Shown here: positions 7,652 to 14,669 of the stretch, in pieces | Numbering within the stretch: position 1 is the first letter of the stretch | How the letters are laid out: every line of letters begins with the position of its first letter | Origin: an uncultured Clostridia bacterium | GTDB taxonomy: Bacteria; Bacillota; Clostridia; Christensenellales; UBA1242 | Direction of reading: 5' to 3' | DNA length: 14,669 nucleotides | Assembly: GCA_937900575.1 (NCBI GenBank) | Contig: CALCEI010000195.1 | Location: forward strand, 1 to 14,669 | The notes under the pieces: model-generated | Told to the model about the DNA's origin: nothing | What the model saw: only the letters and a program-made list of their open reading frames with translations | The model's database searches: none | Position numbers and translations under genes: made by a program

Positions 7652-8182
7652 ATGCGTATAATATCCGGTAAATATCGTGGAAGAAAACTTAAAGAATTTG
7701 ATTTAAGCACAACAAAGCCAACGTTGGATAGGGTTAAAGAGTCCATTTTTAACCTAATTCAATTTGATGTTGACGGGGCAGTTGTGTGTGATTTGTTTTC
7801 TGGCACGGGTGCATTTGGTTTGGAATGTGTTTCACGTGGGGCAAAACAAGTGTTTTTGGTGGACAGTAACCCAAATGCAATAAAGTTGATTAACGATAAC
7901 AGCAAAGGCATGGAAGGTAACTTTAAAATCATAAATAAGGATTACATGCAATTTTTAAGCAGTTGCCCAACCTGTGATTTGTTTTTGCTTGACCCACCAT
8001 ATAAAACTGAGTTTGGAAAACTTGCCATAGATTACATTATAAACAATAGCAAGTTGAATGATGGTGGCAAAATCATTTTTGAAACAAGCAAGGATTTGGA
8101 TTTTACATTCAATTATCCAACTTTTGAAATCGATAGAAGGGACTACGGCACAGTTAGTGTGTATAAGTTTACAAAAAAATGA
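7652..8182 (+). CDS. rsmD: 16S rRNA (guanine(966)-N(2))-methyltransferase
   Basis: RsmD transfers a methyl group from S-adenosylmethionine to N2 of G966 (E. coli numbering) in 16S rRNA during 30S assembly. The 176-residue product has the typical family length. The conserved N-terminus MRIISGKYRGRKL sets the start at 7652 rather than at the ATG at 7586, which lies inside the preceding terminator. TLDRVKESIFN (residues 24-34) is a family signature. The SAM-binding motif is VCDLFSGTGAFGLE (45-58), and DPPY at 114-117 is the catalytic motif of amino-methyltransferases. The stop codon overlaps the start of the next gene (ATGA at 8179-8182), so the two genes are probably co-transcribed and translationally coupled. 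No Shine-Dalgarno sequence precedes the start. Confidence 0.93.
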   Translation: MRIISGKYRGRKLKEFDLSTTKPTLDRVKESIFNLIQFDVDGAVVCDLFSGTGAFGLECVSRGAKQVFLVDSNPNAIKLINDNSKGMEGNFKIINKDYMQFLSSCPTCDLFLLDPPYKTEFGKLAIDYIINNSKLNDGGKIIFETSKDLDFTFNYPTFEIDRRDYGTVSVYKFTKK

Positions 8183-9006
8183 AAATTGAAAAGTTTGATG
8201 GCAAAATAGTTATTCACAATCCACAAGATTTCAACGTTGAACAAACCTTAAATTGTGGGCAAATTTTTCGTTATTCCATTGATGGAAACAGGGCAATCGC
8301 TTATTCCAAAGACAAAAAGGCAGAACTTATAACAGCAACTGACAAAATTACAATTTTAACAGACAATGTTGAGTATTTTTATAACTTTTTTGATTTTGCC
8401 ACCGATTATGCATTAATAAAAAACAAATTAAGAAAGGATAGCATGCTTAAGCATGCCGTAGATTATGGGTATGGCATAAGAATTTTAAACAATGATGCTT
8501 TTGAAATGCTTGTTAGTTTTATAATTTCTGCAAACAACAACATTCCACGCATAAAAAAATCGGTGGAATACTTGTGCAAACATTTTGGCGAAAACAAAGG
8601 CGATTATTTTGCTTTTCCAACCTTAAAAGAACTTAAAAAAGCAACAGAAAAAGACTATGTTTTGGCAGGTCTTGGTTATCGTGCAAAACAGATGTATGAA
8701 ACCATTCAAAAATTGACAGATGCAGATATGTTCAACCTTAAAAATCAATCAAAAGAGCAACAATTTAAAACACTTCTTTCACTTAAAGGTGTGGGCGAAA
8801 AAGTTGCAAATTGCGTAATGCTTTTTGGCCTTCATTGTAAGGACGTTTTCCCTGTTGATACTTGGATAAACAAGGTGTATAATGACCTTATGGGCAAGCA
8901 AGAAACCGATAGACGCAAAATAACCAAGGATTTAACAAAAAGGTATGGCAATCTTTCTGGATATGCACAGCAATATTTCTTTTATTATTACAGAGAAAAT
9001 AAGTAG
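8179..9006 (+). CDS. OGG1-type 8-oxoguanine DNA glycosylase/AP lyase
   Basis: This enzyme excises 8-oxoguanine from DNA in base-excision repair. The 275-residue protein has an N-terminal OGG-type domain (NPQDFNVEQTLNCGQIFRY, about residues 14-32) and a C-terminal HhH-GPD domain. Key features are SANNNIPRI (117-125), the region of the OGG1 SSNNNIARI motif; the helix-hairpin-helix LKGVGEKVA (202-210), whose K208 matches the catalytic lysine (K249 of human OGG1); and PVDTW (225-229), whose D227 matches the catalytic aspartate (D268). No Fe-S cluster cysteines of the MutY/Nth type are seen. The ATG overlaps the rsmD stop by 4 nt and lacks a clear ribosome binding site, so translation probably depends on ribosomes arriving from rsmD. 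No terminator is evident before the next promoter. Confidence 0.9.
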   Translation: MKIEKFDGKIVIHNPQDFNVEQTLNCGQIFRYSIDGNRAIAYSKDKKAELITATDKITILTDNVEYFYNFFDFATDYALIKNKLRKDSMLKHAVDYGYGIRILNNDAFEMLVSFIISANNNIPRIKKSVEYLCKHFGENKGDYFAFPTLKELKKATEKDYVLAGLGYRAKQMYETIQKLTDADMFNLKNQSKEQQFKTLLSLKGVGEKVANCVMLFGLHCKDVFPVDTWINKVYNDLMGKQETDRRKITKDLTKRYGNLSGYAQQYFFYYYRENK

Positions 9007-9016
9007 GCAACAAACA

Positions 9017-9046
9017 TTGACAACAAACAAAATTTTTTGATATAAT
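9017..9046 (+). promoter_or_regulatory. Consensus sigma-A promoter for the zinc-ribbon protein gene
   Basis: TTGACA (9017-9022), an 18-nt spacer and TATAAT (9041-9046). The ribosome binding site AAGGAG (9059-9064) sits 6 nt before the ATG at 9071. Confidence 0.85.
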
Positions 9047-9070
9047 ATTTTTATATTTAAGGAGCGAATT

Positions 9071-9421
9071 ATGTTTTGTGAAAATTGTGGACAAGAAAAC
9101 AGAAATGATAGAAAATTCTGCACAAACTGTGGTGCAAGTTTAAGAGATTACACCAAACCAAAAACAAATTTGGTTATGTCAGAAGATTTGGTTAATAAAA
9201 ACAGAGAAATTAAATGTTTAAAGGCGCGTGCAAACACTTTAACAGTACTTTTGCTTTTGTTGTTTGCAGGTGTTGTTGGTTGTTTGGTTGCAACTTTCTT
9301 TGTGGTAGAACAAGTTAAATTTTGGCTTGTTGTTGCAGGATTAATTTGCTGTGGAGTGTTTGCAATTCTCAAACTTGCAAAGAACATTGTTGTAAGAAAA
9401 TTAAACAATGCAAAAAAATAG
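9071..9421 (+). CDS. Small zinc-ribbon membrane protein
   Basis: This 116-residue protein opens with a zinc ribbon in which C3, C6, C17 and C20 (FCENCG ... KFCTNCG) form a classic CxxC-CxxC pair. A short linker (about 22-50) leads to two hydrophobic helices at about 56-79 and 83-102 and a basic end (VVRKLNNAKK). Proteins with this N-terminus are common in low-GC Gram-positive bacteria and are mostly uncharacterised. The ribbon most likely lies on the cytoplasmic side and mediates protein contacts; this is inference. The gene is a single unit with its own consensus promoter and a hairpin terminator. Confidence 0.85.
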   Translation: MFCENCGQENRNDRKFCTNCGASLRDYTKPKTNLVMSEDLVNKNREIKCLKARANTLTVLLLLLFAGVVGCLVATFFVVEQVKFWLVVAGLICCGVFAILKLAKNIVVRKLNNAKK

Positions 9422-9437
9422 AAATGTATACTAAAAC

Positions 9438-9461
9438 AAAGGGCAATTTAGCCCTTTTTTT
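9438..9461 (+). terminator. Rho-independent terminator
   Basis: AAAGGGC (9438-9444) pairs with GCCCTTT (9451-9457) around an AATTTA loop, and the T run continues to 9461. An AT-only stretch follows (about 9462-9480), with the direct repeat ATTATATAA. Confidence 0.92.
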
Positions 9462-9516
9462 ATTATATAATATTATATAAAATCGATTTTTTTATTTAAA
9501 AATTTAAAAAAGGGTA

Positions 9517-9545
9517 TTGACTAGTTGGCATTTTGGTTGTATAAT
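9517..9545 (+). promoter_or_regulatory. Consensus promoter for the nfeD-floA operon
   Basis: TTGACT (9517-9522), a 17-nt spacer and a perfect TATAAT (9540-9545). Transcription would start near 9552, leaving a short leader of about 17 nt with AGGAG at 9558-9562 before the ATG at 9569. The box type is sigma-A, unlike the sigma-W promoters known for the Bacillus floA operon. A short inverted repeat GTTGG (9524-9528) / CCAAC (9547-9551) brackets the -10 box. Confidence 0.88.
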
Positions 9546-9568
9546 TCCAACGTTATTAGGAGTATTTT

Positions 9569-10093
9569 ATGGAACAAATGGAATTTTTGGAAATATTCAC
9601 TCAAATGAACTGGGTGTGCTTAACATTATTCATTGCAGGTTTTATTTTCCTTGCAATTGAAGTATTCCTTCCAGGATTTGGATTTTTTGGCATCACCGGT
9701 GGAGTGATGGTGGTTGCCGGCATAGTTGTAAGGTTTATTCAAGGATTGTCAGCAATGCAAGGCTTGATTCTTATGCTTATGGTGCTTGCTTTCTTCATAG
9801 TTTGCTTTATTGTTATGATTATCAGTGCCAAATACGGCATGTTGGGTCAATCAGGATTGTTTGAAAACAAGTCAACTTTGGGCTCAGATTATAATCGTGT
9901 TCCAAGAGAACTTAAAAAATTGGTTGGTAAATCTGGCAAAACAATCAGTGTGTGCAACCTTTCAGGTAAAGCAAAAATCCGTGGCAAGATTTATGATGTT
10001 GCGTCAATAAATTCTTATATTGAAGAAGGCAAACATATCAAAGTTGTTGAAATTCGTGATAATACAATCATGGTTCGCAAATGGTTTGAATAG
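9569..10093 (+). CDS. NfeD-family membrane protein (short form), partner of FloA
   Basis: NfeD-family proteins are usually encoded beside flotillins or stomatins and are thought to help assemble membrane microdomains. This 174-residue protein has three hydrophobic helices (about 14-34, 36-57 and 64-87). It carries the family signature FLAIEVFLPGFGFFGITGG (27-45) and a C-terminal OB-fold domain (about 118-174, starting LVGKSGKTIS). It lacks the ClpP-like protease domain of long NfeD proteins, as do the Bacillus homologues YqeZ C-terminus and YuaF. AGGAG lies 6 nt upstream of the start. The stop codon overlaps the ribosome binding site of floA, so the two genes are translated as a unit. Confidence 0.9.
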   Translation: MEQMEFLEIFTQMNWVCLTLFIAGFIFLAIEVFLPGFGFFGITGGVMVVAGIVVRFIQGLSAMQGLILMLMVLAFFIVCFIVMIISAKYGMLGQSGLFENKSTLGSDYNRVPRELKKLVGKSGKTISVCNLSGKAKIRGKIYDVASINSYIEEGKHIKVVEIRDNTIMVRKWFE

Positions 10094-10097
10094 GAGG
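10092..10097 (+). promoter_or_regulatory. Ribosome binding site of floA overlapping the nfeD stop codon
   Basis: AGGAGG shares two bases with the TAG stop of nfeD (10091-10093). This arrangement favours coupled translation of the membrane partners. Confidence 0.8.
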
Positions 10098-10101
10098 ATA
10101 T

Positions 10102-11148
10102 ATGAATAGTTCAATGTTACTTGCAGTGCCAAGTTGGGTTATGCCCGTTGTTGTTGGTGTTTTAATATTGGTTGTGATTGTGGCAATATTTGTTCTTGTC
10201 CCAATCAAAGTTTGGTTTCAAGCACTTGTTTCTGGTGCACACATTTCAATGACACGTCTTATTGGCATGAAGTTAAGAAAGGTAGATTATAAAAAACTTG
10301 TAAAAATTTACATTGTTGCACAAAAAGCAGGTTTGCGTATAACAATTTCAGATTTGGAAACACATTTGATGGCAGGTGGCAACATAGATAAAGTTGTTGA
10401 TGCTTTAATTGCAGCACACAGCGCAAAATTGGATTTATCCATTCAACAAGCAAAAGCCATAGATTTGGCTGGCCGTGATGTTGTGGAAGCAGTTAAAACA
10501 AGTGTTACACCAAAAGTTATCCGTACACCTTGGATTGAAGCAATGGCAAGAAATGGAATTCAAGTTAAAGCAATCGCTCAAGTAACCGTAAGGGCAAGGT
10601 TGGATAAACAAATTGGTACAGCAGATGCAGATACAATTTTGGCGCGTGTTGGCGAAGGTATTGTTACAGCAATCGGCCAAGCAAACACTCACACAGATAT
10701 TGTTGCAAACCCTTCAGTTATTTCAAAACTTATTGTTGGTCAAAATTTGGATAGGCAAACAGCATACGAAATTTTGTCTGTTGATATCTGTGACGTTGAT
10801 ATTGGCGAAAACTTGGGTGCAAAATTGCGTATTGAAGACGCAGAAGCAAAAAAGAGAATAAGTCAAGCGGCAGCAGAAGAACGTAAAGCACAAGCCTTTG
10901 CTTTGGAACAAGAAATGAAGGCAAAGACACAAGAGATGAAAGCAATTGTCTTGGCTGCAGAAAGCAAAGTGCACGAAGCCATGGCAACAGCCATGAAAGA
11001 AGGCAAATTTGGTGTTATGGATTACTACAAAATGCAAAACATGGTTGCGGATACAAACATGCGTAATTCATTAAGCAACGCAAAAGAAGAAAAAGACAGT
11101 AGACCATCAAGGCCAAGTGGCTTGCCAGGTGGTCCAAATAATAGATAG
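10102..11148 (+). CDS. floA: Flotillin-like protein FloA (SPFH/band 7 scaffold)
   Basis: FloA forms oligomers on the inner face of the membrane and organises functional membrane microdomains that affect secretion, cell-wall synthesis and signalling. At 348 residues it is close to the usual length (about 330). A hydrophobic segment at about 12-34 is followed by the conserved run VWFQALVSGAHISM (37-50), then LIGMKLRKVD, a helical part with GLRITISDLETHLMAGG (77-93), the SPFH core (about 140-245, including TPWIEAMARNGIQVKA and ARVGEGIVTAIG) and a charged Ala/Glu-rich coiled coil (about 246-300). The tail is Arg/Pro/Gly-rich (DSRPSRPSGLPGG). It follows nfeD by 8 nt with a strong AGGAGG, and two unknown genes follow in the same operon. 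Confidence 0.95.
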   Translation: MNSSMLLAVPSWVMPVVVGVLILVVIVAIFVLVPIKVWFQALVSGAHISMTRLIGMKLRKVDYKKLVKIYIVAQKAGLRITISDLETHLMAGGNIDKVVDALIAAHSAKLDLSIQQAKAIDLAGRDVVEAVKTSVTPKVIRTPWIEAMARNGIQVKAIAQVTVRARLDKQIGTADADTILARVGEGIVTAIGQANTHTDIVANPSVISKLIVGQNLDRQTAYEILSVDICDVDIGENLGAKLRIEDAEAKKRISQAAAEERKAQAFALEQEMKAKTQEMKAIVLAAESKVHEAMATAMKEGKFGVMDYYKMQNMVADTNMRNSLSNAKEEKDSRPSRPSGLPGGPNNR

Positions 11149-11159
11149 AGGTAAAAATC

Positions 11160-11597
11160 ATGTCAACAATGGAAATTATTTTAATTGTTTGCGCATGTTG
11201 TATACCCGTGTTGGCAATTTTAATGTCTTTGCCAAAAAAGAAGAGTGGTGAAGTTAAAACCAAGGTGGAAGATAAACCAACCGACGCCAAGCCAGCAGAA
11301 GTTAAGCCAGAAGTTAAAGAAGACACAACTGTTGCAGACGATTTGCAAGCCGATGTTATGGATTATGAAACGTATATAAGAGAACAAAGACAGCAAACAA
11401 CCAAACCAGAAGCATTGGAAGAACCAACAGATGTAAAAACAGAACCACTTAAAGAAGAAGTTGCAGAACAACCCACCTTTCAATCAGAAGGGTCTACAAA
11501 CGATGCAACAAAACAAGAACTTGAAAATTTAAGCCCAGAGTTAAAAGCGATGCTATTGGCTGGAGTTCTTGAAAAAAAAGATTTTGACGAAAAGTAA
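11160..11597 (+). CDS. Unrecognised membrane-anchored acidic protein in the floA operon
   Basis: This 145-residue protein has one N-terminal membrane helix at about 5-24 (containing CACC at 11-14), a basic stop-transfer patch (KKK, 26-28) and a long, mostly disordered acidic region rich in E, K, P, T and D. A short C-terminal predicted helix follows (LSPELKAMLLAGVLEKKDF, 124-142). The positive-inside rule places the tail in the cytoplasm, where FloA's soluble part also lies. The ATG is 11 nt after the floA stop, with AGAGG at 11147-11151. Its place directly behind floA suggests a membrane-microdomain adaptor or assembly factor, but no homologue is recognised. The conserved-looking C-terminal helix could be the contact site; this is inference. 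Confidence 0.8.
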   Translation: MSTMEIILIVCACCIPVLAILMSLPKKKSGEVKTKVEDKPTDAKPAEVKPEVKEDTTVADDLQADVMDYETYIREQRQQTTKPEALEEPTDVKTEPLKEEVAEQPTFQSEGSTNDATKQELENLSPELKAMLLAGVLEKKDFDEK

Positions 11598-11631
11598 ACT
11601 ATAATATATAAGGATATATAAGGAGGAAGAT

Positions 11632-12261
11632 ATGCCATACGAATTTGAATATGAAGGCGAATTCAGTGAAAAAGAAGCAAAAGAAATTGTTTCAGGTGTT
11701 AAACTCAATAAAAAACCAATGCAAGTAAATGAAAAAGAGTTGTGGGAAGCCGGTGAAACTAAAACACTCATAGCTTTTTACAGAACGCATAAAACCTCAG
11801 ATAAAGAAACTTTCAAGAGAGTTGCAGAATACTGTTTAGGCAGTGGAAATGTTGGCTTGTTAATAGATTTATCTCTTTTCAAAGATATTATGGATTGTGA
11901 AGATGAAGAATTTTACACATATAAGCGCGATGCAGAAAAACAAATTGTATTAACAAGTGAATTGCAAAATTTAAAACCAAAGCAATTGTCAAGATATTGT
12001 GTAGAGCACAAAATTGCAGATATGTTTAAATTTAGAGCAATAGTGTCTAAAGTAATCTCTTCTGGCAACGAAAGTGCTTTATTGGACCTTCCTCATGCAA
12101 TGAATTTTAAAGATTGCGATGCATCAAACAAAGAATTGGTGCATCTAAAAAGATTAATAGAAAATGCAATCCTTACTAAAAGTAAAAAATCCAATTCAAA
12201 TGTTGGTGAATCAGTGGAATTAATGCCTTCCAATCAAAACCAAAACACTTTGGGAGCATAA
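11632..12261 (+). CDS. Unrecognised soluble protein at the end of the floA operon
   Basis: This 209-residue protein has no signal peptide or membrane segment. It starts with an acidic patch (YEFEYEGEFSEKEAKEI), and the body looks mainly alpha-helical, with the heptad-poor repeat-like helices LWEAGETKTLIAFYRTHK (38-55), FKRVAEYCLGSGNVGLLIDLSL (61-82) and QLSRYCVEHKIADMFKFRAIV (118-138). Those segments resemble short helix-turn-helix repeats of a scaffold type. The C-terminal 30 residues are polar and probably disordered (NQNQN). Five cysteines are scattered and form no metal motif. A strong AAGGAGG (11620-11626) precedes the ATG at 11632, 34 nt after the previous stop, and no promoter or terminator lies between. 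A terminator follows at 12298. The function is unknown. Confidence 0.8.
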   Translation: MPYEFEYEGEFSEKEAKEIVSGVKLNKKPMQVNEKELWEAGETKTLIAFYRTHKTSDKETFKRVAEYCLGSGNVGLLIDLSLFKDIMDCEDEEFYTYKRDAEKQIVLTSELQNLKPKQLSRYCVEHKIADMFKFRAIVSKVISSGNESALLDLPHAMNFKDCDASNKELVHLKRLIENAILTKSKKSNSNVGESVELMPSNQNQNTLGA

Positions 12262-12454
12262 TAATTTTACACTCAAAAAACAAAATTAAAAAAGTTTAAA
12301 AAAGTTTGCAAATTTAGTTGCAAATTTTTTTTATTTGTAGTAACATAGCATCAGTTTGCGCTTATTTGCGTGGACTAATTTGATACATATTTTATTATTT
12401 TGTCGAAAGATATAAAAAAGTTGAAAATTTTATTAAGTTTTTTATAAAAAACTG
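12262..12454. other. AT-rich region between the floA operon and the rRNA promoter
   Basis: Apart from the terminator, this stretch shows no gene, tRNA or 16S sequence. The final ~40 bases before the -35 box (about 12410-12454) are nearly pure A/T with A and T tracts, as expected of an UP element feeding a strong rRNA promoter. A short repeat of TTTGCG occurs at about 12355-12370, with no assigned role. Confidence 0.6.
12298..12332 (+). terminator. Hairpin terminator closing the floA operon
   Basis: TTTGCAA (12305-12311) pairs with TTGCAAA (12318-12324) around ATTTAG. The stem is extended by G-T and by the flanking A run against a run of eight T (12325-12332). A/T runs on both sides could let it act in both directions. 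Confidence 0.8.
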
Positions 12455-12483
12455 TTGACAAAATTTCAATAATATGTTATCTT
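12455..12483 (+). promoter_or_regulatory. Strong rRNA promoter in front of the 23S gene
   Basis: A perfect TTGACA (12455-12460), a 17-nt spacer and TATCTT (12478-12483), with an A/T-rich upstream tract. Predicted transcription starts near 12490, about 208 nt before the mature 23S 5' end. Confidence 0.85.
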
Positions 12484-12487
12484 ATTC

Positions 12488-12697
12488 TTGCGTTTTACGT
12501 TAAATGGCACTTTGCCAACACGCAAAATCGCCTATATTATAGTGGCTTAAGCCATTTCTTAATATAGTAAGAACAATGACAACTGCATACTTTATTTAAA
12601 ATACAAATACGAGAAGAGTAATTTGCATATGCAATATATTTTTCAATTTCAAATTTGTAATTTTGCCAAAGAACATTAATCAAAGGAACAAAAAGAC
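12488..12697 (+). promoter_or_regulatory. Structured 23S rRNA leader with two hairpins
   Basis: TTGCGT (12488-12493) pairs with ACGCAA (12520-12525) and encloses the small stem TGGCA-CTT-TGCCA. A second hairpin pairs CTATATTA (12532-12539) with TAATATAG (12560-12567) around a TGGC-TTAA-GCCA inner stem. The following sequence up to 12697 is AT-rich and unstructured by eye. These elements may guide rRNA processing or antitermination; this is inference. Confidence 0.6.

Positions 12698-14669
<1,972 letters not shown>

Noticed and set aside
8179..9006. MutY or endonuclease III assignment
   Set aside because: The protein has no Fe-S cysteine cluster and has the OGG-type N-terminal domain and NNNI/PVD motifs.
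11160..11210. Lipoprotein signal peptide in the gene behind floA (CACC near residues 11-14)
   Set aside because: There is no basic N-region and the cysteines lie in the middle of the hydrophobic stretch; a plain membrane anchor fits better.
11584..11605. Internal promoter before the last operon gene (TTGACG ... TATAAT)
   Set aside because: The spacer is only 10 nt, too short for a sigma-A promoter.
12262..12697. A tRNA or 16S remnant before the 23S gene
   Set aside because: No cloverleaf with a GGTTCGANTCC-like T arm and no 16S 3' end (CCTCCTTT) is seen.

Overview
The window looks like a piece of a low-GC, Gram-positive-type anaerobe (Firmicutes/Clostridia-like, perhaps host-associated). 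The signs are AT-rich DNA, strong sigma-A type promoters and AGGAGG ribosome binding sites. There is also a clostridial-style class III (anaerobic) ribonucleotide reductase, a FloA/NfeD pair, a surface protein of Listeria-Bacteroides repeats, and a Firmicutes-like 23S rRNA. All genes are on the + strand. The species cannot be named from sequence alone.

Layout. (1) 2-925: an nrdD fragment, open at the window's left edge and cut off sharply near 895. (2) 801-7013: a giant cell-surface protein with a BspA-type leucine-rich region, about 19 Listeria-Bacteroides (InlB B-repeat-like) units and a C-terminal membrane anchor. Its N-terminus is missing at the same point where nrdD ends, so about 895 is a junction between two broken genes, either a rearrangement or an assembly join. 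(3) 7130-7573: a membrane-anchored protein with a Lys/Ala/Pro tail, flanked by its own promoter and terminators. (4) 7652-9006: rsmD (16S rRNA methyltransferase) and an OGG1-type 8-oxoguanine glycosylase, overlapping by 4 nt. (5) 9071-9421: a small zinc-ribbon membrane protein with its own promoter and terminator. (6) 9569-12261: a four-gene operon, nfeD-floA and two unrecognised genes (one membrane-anchored and acidic, one soluble), with a consensus promoter in front and a long hairpin terminator behind. (7) 12455-12483: a strong promoter, then a structured leader and a 23S rRNA gene that runs off the right edge. No 16S or tRNA lies between the operon and the 23S gene, so the 23S appears to be transcribed on its own.

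How the parts work together. NfeD and FloA are expected to form a membrane scaffold (functional membrane microdomains), and the two extra genes behind them are the best candidates for new partners. RsmD and the 23S gene belong to ribosome production, the OGG-type enzyme to oxidative DNA repair, and the giant protein to surface adhesion or interaction. The points most worth following up are the junction at about 895, the strong change in codon use inside the surface gene near 3.1 kb, the probable leaderless start of rsmD, the two unknown FloA-operon genes and the unlinked 23S gene.
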